In this document: positions 17,780-27,081 of the stretch, piece by piece
Numbering within the stretch: position 1 is the first letter of the stretch
Layout of the letters: every line of letters begins with the position of its first letter
Assembly: GCA_963699345.1 (NCBI GenBank)
Contig: CAVOTL010000005.1
Coordinates: forward strand, 930,001-994,000
Direction of reading: 5' to 3'
DNA length: 64,000 bases
DNA from: Bog-756 sp963699345
GTDB lineage: Bacteria > Actinomycetota > Acidimicrobiia > Acidimicrobiales > RAAP-2
Position numbers and translations under genes: made by a program
Notes under the pieces: generated by a model
The model's database searches: none
What the model was told of the DNA's origin: nothing
The model's input: only the letters and a program-made list of their open reading frames with translations

Positions 17780-19313
17780 ATGGCCGACACCCCTCCCGCC
17801 CCCCGGCGCCCCAACATCCTGCTCGTCGTGTCCGACCAGGAGCGCCAGCGCTCGTGGCTGCCCCCCGGCACCTCGTTGCCCTGGCGGGACCGGCTGCGGG
17901 CCGAAGGCCTCGAGTTCACGGACTACTTCACCCACTCGTCGCCGTGCTCGCCGAGTCGGGCCAGTCTGTTCACGGGGAGGTACCTACCGGGCCACGGGGT
18001 GCTGGACAACGTCATCATGCCGGAGCACGACGAACTGGCGACGTCGACCCCGACCCTGGGTTCGCTGCTCCGGGGGGCCGGCTACCGCTCGTCCTACATC
18101 GGCAAGTGGCACCTCTCCCACGCCCCCCGGCCGGACATGGAGGCGTACGGCTTCGCCGACTGGGACGGCAACGACCGCCACTTCATGGGCTGGGCCGGCA
18201 CCGGCGTCCACTTCGACCCGATCATCGCCTCCAACGCCGCCCACTGGCTGTCCGAGCACGCCGGCGCCGCCGACGACGGGGCCGAGCCGTGGTTCCTGAC
18301 CGTGGCGCTGGTCAACCCCCACGACGTGATGTGGTTCCCGGTGGACCAACCCGGCTACGAGGACCGCCACCCCGAGGACGTCGCCCACATCCGCCGGGTC
18401 CTGGAGTCGGCGGCCTGGAAGGACGACGAGACGCTGCCCGTCTACCGCGACCCCTACCCCGAGGTGTGCGACCGGCTCCCGGCGAACTTCGGCGACCCCC
18501 TCCACGCCAAGCCGGAGGCGCACCGCCAATGGCGGTGGGACCAGCAGCACGGGCTGATGGGTTACATCGACCCGACGGACACCGCCTCCTGGCTCCGTCA
18601 CCTCGACTACTACGTCCACCTCCACCACCTGGCCGACCAGAACCTCGGCACGGTGCTGGGCGCCCTCGAGGCGTCGGGGGCGTGGGACGACACCGTCGTG
18701 ATCTTCACCTCCGACCACGGCGACATGTGCGGCTCCCACGGCCTGCGCTCCAAGGGCCCCTTCGTCTACGACGAGATCATGCGGGTGCCCCTCTACGTGA
18801 AGGTGCCGGGCACCACCGCCCCCGGCACGACCACCTCGGCGCTCGGCTCCCACGTGGACCTGGCCGCCACCATCTGCGCGCTGGCCGGCGTCGACCCGAC
18901 CGACGTCCGCGGCCACCGTGCAGGGTCGCGACCTCACGCCGGTGCTCGCCGACCCGACGGCTTCGGTGCGCGACCACATCCTCTTCGCCCAGGACTCGGC
19001 CCAGACCACCAACCTCAACACGGTCCGCTACGCGCTGCGCGGCTTCTTCGACGGGCGCCACAAGTACGCCCGCTACTACGGGGTGGGCGGGGGCAAGCCG
19101 GGCACCGGGCTGTGGGGCAGGTCGCCGGGAGTCAAGCTCTTCGACGTCGACTGCGCCTTCGACGACAACGACCACGAGTGGTACGACCAGGACAGCGACC
19201 CCCACGAGCTGGTCAACCTGGCCAACGACCCGGCCCGGGCCGACGCCCTGCGCGAGCAGTACGAGCGCCTGCTCACCTACGAACGGGAGTCGTTCGTCAC
19301 GTTCCCCAGCTGA
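17780..19313 (+). CDS. sulfatase/arylsulfatase-like hydrolase, frameshifted
   Basis: The product is a type I sulfatase-family enzyme. It begins RRPNILLVVSDQ with the metal-binding aspartate, carries the formylglycine signature C56-S-P-S-R in SSPCSPSRASLFTGRY, then GYRSSYIGKWHLSH and a TSDHGDMCGSHGL metal site. The formylglycine cysteine implies activation by an FGE-type enzyme, not seen in this window. The frame shifts once at about 18911-18915: GVDPTDVRG in one frame continues as TVQGRDLTPVLADP one base later, which fits one extra base in GGCCACC. The joined protein has about 510 residues, normal for the family. There is no signal peptide. It ends tail to tail with the antiporter. Confidence 0.85.
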
Positions 19314-19321
19314 CCGGCGAT

Positions 19322-19342
19322 GCCCGGGACCGGGCCCCGGGC
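19322..19342. terminator. GC-rich hairpin between convergent genes
   Basis: Perfect 7-bp arms GCCCGGG (19322-19328) and CCCGGGC (19336-19342) enclose a 7-base loop. They lie between the sulfatase stop (19313) and the antiporter stop (19359). No T-run follows on either strand, so termination is a guess from position. Confidence 0.4.
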
Positions 19343-19358
19343 CCTGCCGAGAACTCGG

Positions 19359-20580
19359 CTACAGGAAGTCGCGGGCCGGGTCGGTCTCGTCCTGGAGCCG
19401 CGGCTGGACGGGTCCGGCATCGGGGCCGGCCAGCGCGAAGCCGACCAGCGGGAAGACGAGCACCGACACCATGCCCGCTCCGACCAGCGCGGTGGCGTTG
19501 ACCGGCAGCATGCGGTGGGTGGCCAGGCCGATCTGGCTGATGACGACCAGCAGGGGCAGGGCGGTGGCCTGCAGCACCCCGAGGGAGGCGCGCTGGCGAA
19601 GCTTCAGGGCGCGCCCGTAGACGAACGAAGGCGGGCAGCCCCCGGACCACCAGGAACAGTCCGAGGTAGATCGGCACCCGCTCCAGGGTGGCCGAGCTGT
19701 GGAACAGGGCGTGGGCGTGGAACTCCATGCCGCTCTCCACGAAGAAGACGGGGATCAGGAAGCCGAAGCCGATCGACTCCAGCCGGGGCTGCATGGCCAC
19801 GGCCTGGTCACGGTCGAAGGCGATGCGGACGATGAGGCCGGCGGCGAAGGCGCCCAGCAGGATCTCGAGGCTCAGCGACGACGCGATGAGCACCAACCCG
19901 GTGATGAGCAGGAGGACGATGCGCACCGGCAGCTGGGTGGAGGTGCCGAGCTGGCGCTGCAGCGTCTCGACCATCCGGGGTGGCTGGGGCCGCGACGCCA
20001 GGAAGGCCACCCCCACGGTGAGGAGGACGAAGAGGATGAGGAGCCCGAGTTCGGTACCGGGGCTGGAGGCGCCGAGCAGGACCGTCACGGCCAGCACGGG
20101 CCCGAACTCCCCCGCCGTGCCGGAGGCCACCAGGAACTTGCCGAAGGGCGACTCGACCATGTCCCGGTCGCGCAGCATCGGCAGGAGGGTGCCTACGGCG
20201 GTGGTCGTGAGGGACAGTCCGATCAGCAGACTGGAGATCACGTAGCCCGACAGCAACAACACGATGCCGACGGCGAGACCGAGGACGAGGGACACCAGCC
20301 AGCCGACGATCCCCCGGTTGAGCGGCTCGCCGGACAGCTTGGCGAAGTCGATCTCGTAGCCGGCCATGAAGAAGAGGAAGCAGATCCCGAGCGTCGAGAG
20401 TCCGCTGACGAAGGGATCGATGTGCGCCCATCCGAGGACGTCGGGCCCGATCAGGATGCCGAAGAGCAGCTCGAAGAGGACACTCGGGACGCGCCACCGG
20501 CGCAGCACCTCCGAGCACAACGGCGCCACCACGACCGCCAGGGCGATCGCGAAGACCGAGACGGCCGTCGTGTAGCTCAT
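19359..20580 (-). CDS. CPA2-family cation:proton antiporter, frameshifted
   Basis: The protein is an integral membrane exchanger with about 11-12 hydrophobic segments and the Na+/H+ exchanger fold, including LFGILIGPDVLGW, LGICFLFFMAGYEIDF, and SGTAGEFGPVLAV. It should move monovalent cations against protons across the inner membrane. The reading frame changes at about 19625-19632: GLFLVVRGLPAFV continues as YGRALKLRQRASLGVLQATALPL in the next frame, consistent with one extra base (GTTCGTC). The joined product is about 406 residues. ATG 20580 is the only good start, and the gene diverges from the AAC(3)-like gene. No RCK/TrkA domain is present at the C-terminus. Confidence 0.83.
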
Positions 20581-20657
20581 GGACCTAAGCGTAGGAGAGC
20601 GCCGATCCACAGGCCCGGACCCGGTAGCCGGTGCGACCCCGGACGTAGTCTGGCGTC

Positions 20658-21458
20658 GTGGAGACGATCGACCCGAGCCAGCCGCTGCCGGTCACGACCG
20701 CCTCGCTGGCGGCGGACCTCGTCCGGCTGGGGGTGACGCCGGGATCGGTGCTCGTGGTCCACAGCTCGTTGTCGTCGCTGGGTTACGTCAGCGGCGGGGC
20801 CCACGCCGTCGTCCTGGCGCTCCTCGAGGTCCTCGGCCCCGACGGCACCCTGGTGGTCCCGACCCACTCCACCCAGCTGTCGGACCCCGCACCCTGGGAG
20901 CACCCACCCGTCCCCGAGGCGTGGTGGGAGACGATCCGGGAGATGGCCCCGGCCTACGACCCCCGCCTCACGGCCACGGCCGGCATGGGCGTGATCTCCG
21001 ACACCGTGCGCCAGGTGCCGGGTGCGCTCCGCAGCCAGCATCCGCTCTACTCCTTCTGCGCCGTGGGCCCCGAGGCGTCCCGGGTGACCGAGGGCCACAC
21101 ACCGGAGCGGGAGCTCGGTGAAGGCTCTCCCCTGGGCCGGCTCTACGACCTCGGTGCGTACGTCCTGCTGCTGGGCGTGAGCCACGAGAACAACACGTCG
21201 CTGCACCTCGCCGAGCACCGCAGCGGGACCCGGAAGATGGTGGCCCAGGGGGCTCCGGTCCTCGTCGACGGTGAGCGCCGCTGGGTGACCTTCGACGAGC
21301 TCGACACCTGGAGCGACGATTTCGAGGCGGTCGGAGCGGCCGCCGCGGACGCCGGGCTCGAGACCATCGGACCGGTCGGACGGGCCACCGCCCGGCTCCT
21401 CCCCCAACGGTCGCTCGTCGACTTCGCCACCCGGTGGTTCCGGGCCAACCGCTCCTGA
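20658..21458 (+). CDS. aminoglycoside 3-N-acetyltransferase (AAC(3)) family protein
   Basis: The 266-residue protein matches the AAC(3)/YokD fold family: VHSSLSSLGYVSGGAHAVV, a GTLVVPTHS strand, HPLYSFCAVGP, and LLLGVSHENNTSLHLAEHR with the catalytic His and the Glu-His pair. Members acetylate the 3-amino group of aminoglycosides using acetyl-CoA, but many environmental homologues have unknown amine substrates, so resistance should not be assumed. GTG 20658 is the likely start. It diverges from the antiporter gene across 77 bases. Confidence 0.88.
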   Translation: METIDPSQPLPVTTASLAADLVRLGVTPGSVLVVHSSLSSLGYVSGGAHAVVLALLEVLGPDGTLVVPTHSTQLSDPAPWEHPPVPEAWWETIREMAPAYDPRLTATAGMGVISDTVRQVPGALRSQHPLYSFCAVGPEASRVTEGHTPERELGEGSPLGRLYDLGAYVLLLGVSHENNTSLHLAEHRSGTRKMVAQGAPVLVDGERRWVTFDELDTWSDDFEAVGAAAADAGLETIGPVGRATARLLPQRSLVDFATRWFRANRS

Positions 21459-21468
21459 CCCCGGTGTC

Positions 21469-21504
21469 GGTCCCGGGCCCCGGCGCCCGCTCCGGGCCCG
21501 GACC
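21469..21504. terminator. strong hairpin between convergent genes
   Basis: GGTCCCGGGCCCCGG (21469-21483) pairs with CCGGGCCCGGACC (21492-21504) apart from small bulges, around an 8-base loop. It separates the AAC(3)-like gene from the phosphatase stop at 21505 and is symmetric enough to serve both strands. There is no T-run. Confidence 0.45.
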
Positions 21505-22059
21505 CTAGAGGCGGAGGCGGTCGTCGGCCCGTTCGGCCAGGTGGGCGACGAGCCCCCGGCATCCGGCCTCCACCAGGTCGAGGCAGGACTCGAACTCGGC
21601 GTCGTCGCCGTAGTAGGGGTCGGGCACGTCGACGTCGCCACCGGCCCGGGGGTCGAAGCTCCGCAGCATCACCAGACGGTCATCGTGCCGGTAGTCGCCG
21701 GCCCGGGCCCGGGCCATGGAGGCCAGGGTCTGACGGTGACCGCGGTCCATGCAGACCACCAGGTCCGCATCGTCCATCCACGCCGTCTCGAACGCCCGCG
21801 CCCGGTGGCCGTGGTCGACGTAGCCACGGCGTTGGAGGGCGGCCCGGGCGCGGGGATCCATCCCCTCCCCGGCATGCCAGCCCCCGGTTCCCGCACTCGA
21901 GACGTCGAGCCGGTCCCCCAGCGTCGAGCCGTCGGCCAGGGTCCGGTCGGCGGCCAGGGCCCGCAGCACGACGTCGCCCATCGGGGACCGGCAGATGTTG
22001 CCGGTGCAGACGAACACCACCCGGATCGGGTCGGGATCTGGAGGTCGGGAGCTCGCCAC
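21505..22059 (-). CDS. low-molecular-weight protein-tyrosine phosphatase
   Basis: The 184-residue protein carries the P-loop CTGNICRSPMG (C-x5-R-S) near residue 16 and the general-acid loop DVPDPYYG further on, both diagnostic of LMW-PTPs. It should dephosphorylate phosphotyrosine or small phosphoesters in the cytoplasm, or be secreted as in mycobacterial PtpA. I chose GTG 22059 because the P-loop then sits at the usual distance; a longer frame would run into the divergent gene's upstream region. No tyrosine kinase is adjacent. Confidence 0.9.
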   Translation of the reverse strand: MASSRPPDPDPIRVVFVCTGNICRSPMGDVVLRALAADRTLADGSTLGDRLDVSSAGTGGWHAGEGMDPRARAALQRRGYVDHGHRARAFETAWMDDADLVVCMDRGHRQTLASMARARAGDYRHDDRLVMLRSFDPRAGGDVDVPDPYYGDDAEFESCLDLVEAGCRGLVAHLAERADDRLRL

Positions 22060-22169
22060 CGGCTCATTCTGCCCCGCCGTCGTGGCGGTCCCGTCCCGGG
22101 CGACGCCCACCCCGGTACGGTGGCAGCGGAGGGAGCGGGTCGGACCCGTTGCCGAGTCGTGGAGGAACG

Positions 22170-22688
22170 ATGAGCGAGTCACCAGCCAGTCAACCCGACC
22201 AGCAGATGGGGCACGGGATCAAGCAGCGGGACGTCATCCGCATGACGCCCGACGAGGTGGAGGCGTTCATCCACGAGCGGCGGCCGATGACCATGTGCAC
22301 CATCAACCACGACGGCTCGATCCATGCCGTGGCCATGTGGTACGGCTTCGTCGACGGGACCATCGCCATCGAGACGAAGGCCAAGGCCCAGAAGGCCGTG
22401 AACCTCGTCCGGGACGGCCGGATCACCTGCATGTTCGAGGACGGCGACTACTACGAGGAACTCCGGGGGGTCGAGTTGGTCGGACACGCCGAGATCATCG
22501 AGGACCCCGACAAGGTGTGGGAGCTCGGCGTCAACCTGTTCGAGCGCTACTACGGCCCCTACAGCGAGGAGGTCCGCCCGATGGTCGAGCTGATGCTCAA
22601 CAAGCGGATCGTGGCCAAGGTCAACGTGGAGCGCACCGTGTCCTGGGACCACCGCAAGCTCGGCCTCCCGCCGACCCGGCCCGCGTAG
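22170..22688 (+). CDS. pyridoxamine 5'-phosphate oxidase-like split-barrel protein (FMN/F420 type)
   Basis: The 172-residue product has the split beta-barrel pattern: RPMTMCTINHDGSIHAVAMWYGFVDG in two strands, IAIETKAKAQKAVNLVRDGRI, then LRGVELVGHAEIIEDP. Such actinobacterial proteins bind FMN, F420 or heme and reduce or oxidise small molecules; the substrate cannot be told from sequence. ATG 22170 follows GGAGGAACG. A related, frameshifted gene starts 11 bases after its stop, so the two are probably cotranscribed paralogues. Confidence 0.85.
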   Translation: MSESPASQPDQQMGHGIKQRDVIRMTPDEVEAFIHERRPMTMCTINHDGSIHAVAMWYGFVDGTIAIETKAKAQKAVNLVRDGRITCMFEDGDYYEELRGVELVGHAEIIEDPDKVWELGVNLFERYYGPYSEEVRPMVELMLNKRIVAKVNVERTVSWDHRKLGLPPTRPA

Positions 22689-22698
22689 GGGAACGGCC

Positions 22699-23158
22699 GT
22701 GGCCCATCCGATGGACGACGAAGAGGTGGTGGCCTTCTTCGAGGCCCGGCCCGCCCGGACCGGAAAGTTGGCCACCGTCCGGGCCGACGGGCGCCCCCAC
22801 GTGGCGCCGGTCTGGTTCGTCCTCGACCGGTCGACGGCCGGGCCGGACGTCGCCCGTCGGCGACCTCGTGTTCAACACCGGGACCGACACCGTGAAAGGG
22901 CACAATCTGGCCCGTGACCCCCGCGTCGCCCTGTGCGTGGACGACGACCGGCCGCCGTACTCCTTCGTGATCGTGGAGGGGACGGTGACGTTGAGCGAGG
23001 ACCCCGCAGAACTGCTCCACTGGGCGACCGTCATCGGTGGTCACTACATGGGCGAGGAGCAGGCGGAGGCCTACGGGGCCCGCAACGGCGTACCGGGCGA
23101 GTTCGTCGTGCGGCTGCGACCGACCCGAATCCTCGCCATGGGAGCGGTCGCGGATTGA
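22699..23158 (+). CDS. second PPOX/F420-dependent split-barrel protein, frameshifted
   Basis: The N-terminal part (MDDEEVVAFFEARPARTGKLATV, then RADGRPHVAPVWFVLD) and the C-terminal part (GDLVFNTGTDTVKGHNLARDPR, VIGGHYMGEEQAEAYGARNGVP) belong to one F420-dependent oxidoreductase-like split barrel. They lie in different frames that meet at about 22845-22855, where one extra C in GTCGCCCGTCGGC would explain the shift. The repaired product has about 152 residues, normal for this family (Rv1155-like). GTG 22699 or ATG 22711 could be the start. Its stop overlaps the TTG start of the next gene. Confidence 0.78.
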
Positions 23159-24642
23159 GCGACCCGCCGGGCTGGTACTGCTACCGGGCCGTCCCGTCGC
23201 TGGCCGAGTGGGACGGGACCGCCTGGACGGGGGACACCCACTTCGCGGCCGGCGCCCCGGACCTGCCCGGGCCGCCCGCGCCGTTCTCCTTCCTCCGCCA
23301 GTCGTGGCTGTGGTGGCTGGTGGTCGGGCAGGTCCTGGTCATCGTCCCCGGCGTGGTCAGTGGCGACACGGGCTCCGCCGTCTGGTCGTGGACGTCCATC
23401 GTCGGCTATTCGGCCTTCATGGTCGGGACGGTCCAGGTCATGGTCCGGTTCCTGGCCATCGACCGGTTGCCCCGCCGGACGGGGCTGACGGCCATCGGGG
23501 TGGGCTGCGGGATCGTCGGGTTCGCCTTCGCCTTCGGCCTCGAGTCCCTGACCGTCCACCACATCGGCATCGTGGCCACCCTGTGGCTGACCGGTCCGAT
23601 CGAGGAGAGCGGGAAGCTCCTCGTACCATTCCTCCTGCTCGTCTTCGGCTCCGTCCGCTTCAAGGACCCGCTGGCCGGGTTCTACCTGGTGCTCGTCAGT
23701 GGGGCGACCACCGGGGCGATCGAAGGGGCCGAGTGGCAGGCCCGGGCCGGCTACCCGTGGTTCCACCTCCAACTCGCCCTCGTCCGGCCTGCAGCCGAGC
23801 TTCCCCATGTGTTCGTGACCGGGTTCGCCGGTGCCGTCATCTGGCTGGCGGCGTGGCGGCGCGGGCGGCCACTCACGGCGGCGGGTGCGGGGGCCTTCCT
23901 CATCGCCGTGGTCATCCACTCGGTCCACGACGGATTCATCACCCTGTTCGGAGTGTCTCCCTCGCCGTCGCGGGCGTCGATCGCCCAGTCGCTCGGCCAG
24001 GCCGTCCGTCTCGGCGTGTCGGGGGCGGTCTTCGCCACCGGGATCGGTATCGCCTGCTTCCTGCTCGGTCGCCACGCCGCCCGGGAGCTGACCCGGCCCG
24101 GTGCGGTCGGCTCGTGCCCACCCCCCTGGCGCCCGCAGATCAAGACATGGGGCTGCGTGGCCCCGGTGCGGGTCGAGGCGCCGGCCGTCCCGGCCGCCAC
24201 TCCCTACCGCGCCACCCTCCCGTCCGCCTTCGGGCCGGCTCCCCCGGCCCGGGCGCCGGTGCCCGTGCCGTCGCTCCCGTTGGTACCGTCGATCCCGTTG
24301 GTGCCGTCGATCCCGAAGGTTCCATCGCTGCCCTCGACCGCCCCGGTGCCGGGCGCGGCGACCGCGGGACCGACCCTCGTGTCCGCACCGGCCGACGCGC
24401 TGGCGGACCTCCCCCGCCTGGCCCCACCGCCACCGCCACCGCCACCGCCACCTCCACCGCCACCGCCACCTCCACCGCCTCCGCCACCGCCTCCCCCACC
24501 GCCACCTCCACCCCCCCAGCCGGCGACCGCCCCTCCCGGCTGGTACGTGGTCGACGGTGATGCACGGCGGATGCGCTGGTGGAACGGGTCCGGGTGGTCC
24601 CACCCGGCGCGGTGGGACGGCGTCACCTGGCGTCTGGACTGA
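23155..24642 (+). CDS. PrsW-family intramembrane protease flanked by DUF2510 modules and a polyproline tract
   Basis: The 495-residue protein has an unusual layout. A DUF2510-like module (PPGWYCYRAVPSLAEWDGTAW) lies at the very N-terminus. A membrane domain with about 8-9 segments follows, with PrsW motifs: FAFGLESL, the EExxK site GPIEESGKLLVPF, PHVFVTGFAGA and IHSVHDG. Next come a proline/valine-rich linker and an unbroken run of about 31 prolines (24424-24516), then a second DUF2510-like module (PPGWYVVDGDARRMRWWNGSGW) at the C-terminus. PrsW proteases cut membrane-bound anti-sigma factors or similar proteins. The start is taken as TTG 23155 (TTGA overlap with the upstream stop), because the N-terminal module begins at once; a later start would lose it. 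Confidence 0.82.
   Translation: MSDPPGWYCYRAVPSLAEWDGTAWTGDTHFAAGAPDLPGPPAPFSFLRQSWLWWLVVGQVLVIVPGVVSGDTGSAVWSWTSIVGYSAFMVGTVQVMVRFLAIDRLPRRTGLTAIGVGCGIVGFAFAFGLESLTVHHIGIVATLWLTGPIEESGKLLVPFLLLVFGSVRFKDPLAGFYLVLVSGATTGAIEGAEWQARAGYPWFHLQLALVRPAAELPHVFVTGFAGAVIWLAAWRRGRPLTAAGAGAFLIAVVIHSVHDGFITLFGVSPSPSRASIAQSLGQAVRLGVSGAVFATGIGIACFLLGRHAARELTRPGAVGSCPPPWRPQIKTWGCVAPVRVEAPAVPAATPYRATLPSAFGPAPPARAPVPVPSLPLVPSIPLVPSIPKVPSLPSTAPVPGAATAGPTLVSAPADALADLPRLAPPPPPPPPPPPPPPPPPPPPPPPPPPPPPPPQPATAPPGWYVVDGDARRMRWWNGSGWSHPARWDGVTWRLD
24424..24516 (+). repeat. CCA/CCG/CCT proline-codon repeat
   Basis: Thirty-one consecutive proline codons, mainly alternating CCA and CCG with CCT interruptions, form a low-complexity tract inside the PrsW-like gene. 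Mixed codons argue against simple slippage alone and suggest selection for polyproline. Its length may vary between strains or be misassembled. Confidence 0.85.
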
Positions 24643-24723
24643 GACCACCGGCGTGGCGGAGGTGTCCCCCGGGCTGGTAGCACTACATCCGGCCGCACCC
24701 GCGGCCGTCAGGGGGACCTCCAC

Positions 24724-25512
24724 ATGATTCTCGATCGCTTCCGGCTGGACGACCAGGTCGCCATCGTGACCGGTGCCGGCCGCGGCATCGGTGCCGCCAC
24801 CGCCGTGGCCCTGGCCGAGGCGGGCGCCGACGTCGTCATCTCGGCCAGGACCGCCGAGCAGCTCGACGAGGTGGCCGCCCGGGTCGCGGCGGCCGGACGC
24901 CGGGCGGTCATCGTGCCGGCCAACCTGAACGACCTCGACGCGGTGGCCGGGCTGGTCGGGGCCGCCCGGGAGGCCTTCGGCCGGCTCGACATCGTGGTCA
25001 ACAACGTCGGGGGCACCATGCCCCAGGCCTTCATGGACACGTCGCCCAAGGTGCTCGAGGCGGCCTTCCACTTCAACGTCGCCACCGCCCACACCCTCCT
25101 GCAGGCCGCGGTGCCGCTGATGCTCGAGGGTGGCGGCGGCTCGGCGGTCAACATCTCGTCGGCCATGGGCCGGATGGCCGACCGGGGCTTCGTCGCCTAC
25201 GGCACGGCCAAGGGAGCGCTCGCCCACTACACCCGGCTGGCGGCCACCGACCTCGCCCCCCGGATCCGGGTGAACGCCATCGCGGTGGGATCGGTGGCCA
25301 CCTCCGCCCTCGACATCGTGATGCAGGTCGACGAGATGCGCACCACCATGGAGTCGGCCACACCGCTCGGGCGCATCGGTGATCCCGAGGACATCGCCGC
25401 CGCCATCGTCTACCTGTCGTCGGCGGCCGGTTCGTACGTGACCGGCAAGATCCTCGAGGTCGACGGCGGCATCGAGTCACCCACGCTGCCGCTCGGCCTG
25501 CCCGACCTCTGA
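24724..25512 (+). CDS. short-chain dehydrogenase/reductase (FabG-like)
   Basis: The 262-residue SDR has the cofactor loop TGAGRGIGAA, NNVGG after the fourth strand, the catalytic serine in VNISSAMGR, and the Y-x3-K pair in YGTAKGALAHY. The C-terminal GSYVTGKILEVDGG is typical of classical SDRs. It should oxidise or reduce a hydroxyl or keto group using NAD(P). Its substrate is unknown; proximity to the DapB-like reductase, 63 bases downstream in the same direction, suggests a shared catabolic step. ATG 24724 follows a purine-rich GGGGGACC stretch. Confidence 0.92.
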   Translation: MILDRFRLDDQVAIVTGAGRGIGAATAVALAEAGADVVISARTAEQLDEVAARVAAAGRRAVIVPANLNDLDAVAGLVGAAREAFGRLDIVVNNVGGTMPQAFMDTSPKVLEAAFHFNVATAHTLLQAAVPLMLEGGGGSAVNISSAMGRMADRGFVAYGTAKGALAHYTRLAATDLAPRIRVNAIAVGSVATSALDIVMQVDEMRTTMESATPLGRIGDPEDIAAAIVYLSSAAGSYVTGKILEVDGGIESPTLPLGLPDL

Positions 25513-25575
25513 GCCCCACCCCACCCCGTCCGCACCGGATCCACCCACCCCATCACCCGACACGAGGAGCACGCC

Positions 25576-26652
25576 ATGTCCAAGACCTACCGAGTCGTCG
25601 CCTGGAGCACCGGCAATGTGGGCCGGCACGTCATCGCCGGCATCGATGCCCGCCCCGACCTCGAGCTCGTCGGCCTGTGGGTCTCCAACCCGGACAAGGT
25701 CGGACGCGACGCCGGCGAGCTGGCCGGACTCGGCCGCACGCTCGGCGTGGCCGCCACCGATGACGTCGACGCCGTCTTCGCCCTGGCGCCCGACGCCATC
25801 ATCCATTCGGCCATGGCCGACGACCGGCTCTTCGAGGCCCTCGGCGACATGCAGTCGATGCTGCGGGCCGGCATCAACGTGCTGTCCTCGGGACCCGTCT
25901 TCCTGCAGTATCCGTACGGCGTCGTCGACGACGGCATGATCACCCCGACCGTCGAGGCGGCCGAGGCCGGAGGCGTCTCGATCTTCGTGAACGGTGTCGA
26001 CCCCGGCTTCGCCAACGACGCCCTGCCGCTCGTCCTGTCCGGTGTCTGCGAACAGATCGACGAGGTCCGGGTCGCCGAGATCCTCAACTACGCCACGTAC
26101 AACCAGGGGATGGTGCTCTTCGACATCATGGGCTTCGGTCGACCGATGGACGACGTTCCCATGATCCTGCAGCCGGGCGTCATGACCATGGCCTGGGGCA
26201 GCGTGGTCCGCCAACTGGCCGCCGGACTCGGCGTGGAGCTCGAGGGGGACCTCGTCGAATGGTACGAGCGGGTACCCGCCCCCGAGGACTTCGAGGTCGA
26301 CGCCGGCCCCATCGCCGAGGGTACGGCCGCCGCCCTCCACTTCGAGCTGCGGGGGATGAAGGACGGCCGTACGGTGATCGTCCTGGAGCACGTCACCCGG
26401 CTGCGCGACGACCTCGCGCCCGACTGGCCCCAGCCGGCGGGCCAGGGCTGCTACCGGGTCACCCTCACGGGCGAGCCGACCTACACCGTGGACATGCAGC
26501 TGATGGGGCGGGACGGCGACCACAACACCGGCGGGCTGAAGGCCACGGCGATGCGCCTCGTCAATGCGGTTCCGGCCGTCGTCGAGGGCCGTCCGGGCCT
26601 GCTGACCGCGCTGGACCTCCCCACCGTCTACGGCAGGGGTCTGGTCGTCTGA
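25576..26652 (+). CDS. DapB-like NAD(P)-binding reductase
   Basis: The 358-residue protein begins with a Rossmann motif (VVAWSTGNVGRHVIAGI) and resembles the dihydrodipicolinate-reductase-like and 2,4-diaminopentanoate dehydrogenase superfamily of actinobacteria. LVGLWVSNPDKVGRDAGEL follows, and a central FVNGVDPGFANDALPLVLSG segment is typical. These proteins often sit in sterol or fatty-acid degradation loci, but the reaction is not established; lysine biosynthesis is unlikely from the length and context. ATG 25576 follows ACGAGGAGCACGCC. Confidence 0.87.
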   Translation: MSKTYRVVAWSTGNVGRHVIAGIDARPDLELVGLWVSNPDKVGRDAGELAGLGRTLGVAATDDVDAVFALAPDAIIHSAMADDRLFEALGDMQSMLRAGINVLSSGPVFLQYPYGVVDDGMITPTVEAAEAGGVSIFVNGVDPGFANDALPLVLSGVCEQIDEVRVAEILNYATYNQGMVLFDIMGFGRPMDDVPMILQPGVMTMAWGSVVRQLAAGLGVELEGDLVEWYERVPAPEDFEVDAGPIAEGTAAALHFELRGMKDGRTVIVLEHVTRLRDDLAPDWPQPAGQGCYRVTLTGEPTYTVDMQLMGRDGDHNTGGLKATAMRLVNAVPAVVEGRPGLLTALDLPTVYGRGLVV

Positions 26653-26659
26653 GCGACCC

Positions 26660-26989
26660 CTACTTGGGGGGCAGCGACCGGGCGACGACCACCCCCCGGT
26701 CGACCCAGGTGCCGAGGTCGTCGTCCTCGGCGACCCCGGTGCCGTCCACGACCACGAAGCCCCGCATCGTCCGGCCACCCATCTCCATCGGGCGGGCGTG
26801 GGGCAGCCCGAGGGTGGCGACGTAGTCGTCGCGGGTCACCCGGACGATCAGGTCGTCCCCCAGGATCCCACAGGCCGTGTTGCCGCCCACCAGGAAGGCG
26901 AGGCCGCCGAACATCTTCATTTCGGTGACGTCCGGAGCACCCCCGAACAGCTCCCGGATGCGCTCCCCCAGCCCCTCGTCGAACGCCAC
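26660..26989 (-). CDS. TfoX N-terminal domain protein
   Basis: The 109-residue protein matches the TfoX N-terminal domain: a helix ERIRELFGG, then VTEMKMFGGLAFLVGGNTACGI and a DDLIVRVTRDDY strand. In gammaproteobacteria full TfoX regulates competence; stand-alone N-terminal domains in actinobacteria are widespread and of unknown role. The start is GTG 26989. It ends 8 bases from the stop of the DapB-like gene, on the opposite strand. Confidence 0.88.
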   Translation of the reverse strand: MAFDEGLGERIRELFGGAPDVTEMKMFGGLAFLVGGNTACGILGDDLIVRVTRDDYVATLGLPHARPMEMGGRTMRGFVVVDGTGVAEDDDLGTWVDRGVVVARSLPPK

Positions 26990-27081
26990 CGCACAAGCGT
27001 AGCCACCGGCCGTCCGGCGATCGGTCGGACGGGGCCAGTTGGTAGGGTCCGGCTCATGCCCCTCGTTCCCGGAGCCCGCGT

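Noticed and set aside
24204..24698. Glycine-run protein on the minus strand
   Set aside because: It is the complement of the polyproline tract of the PrsW-like gene and has no start signal.
23071..25227. 718-codon minus-strand frame opposite the PrsW-like and SDR genes
   Set aside because: It reads through the complements of two well-supported genes and contains only Arg/Gly/Asp-rich low-complexity sequence.
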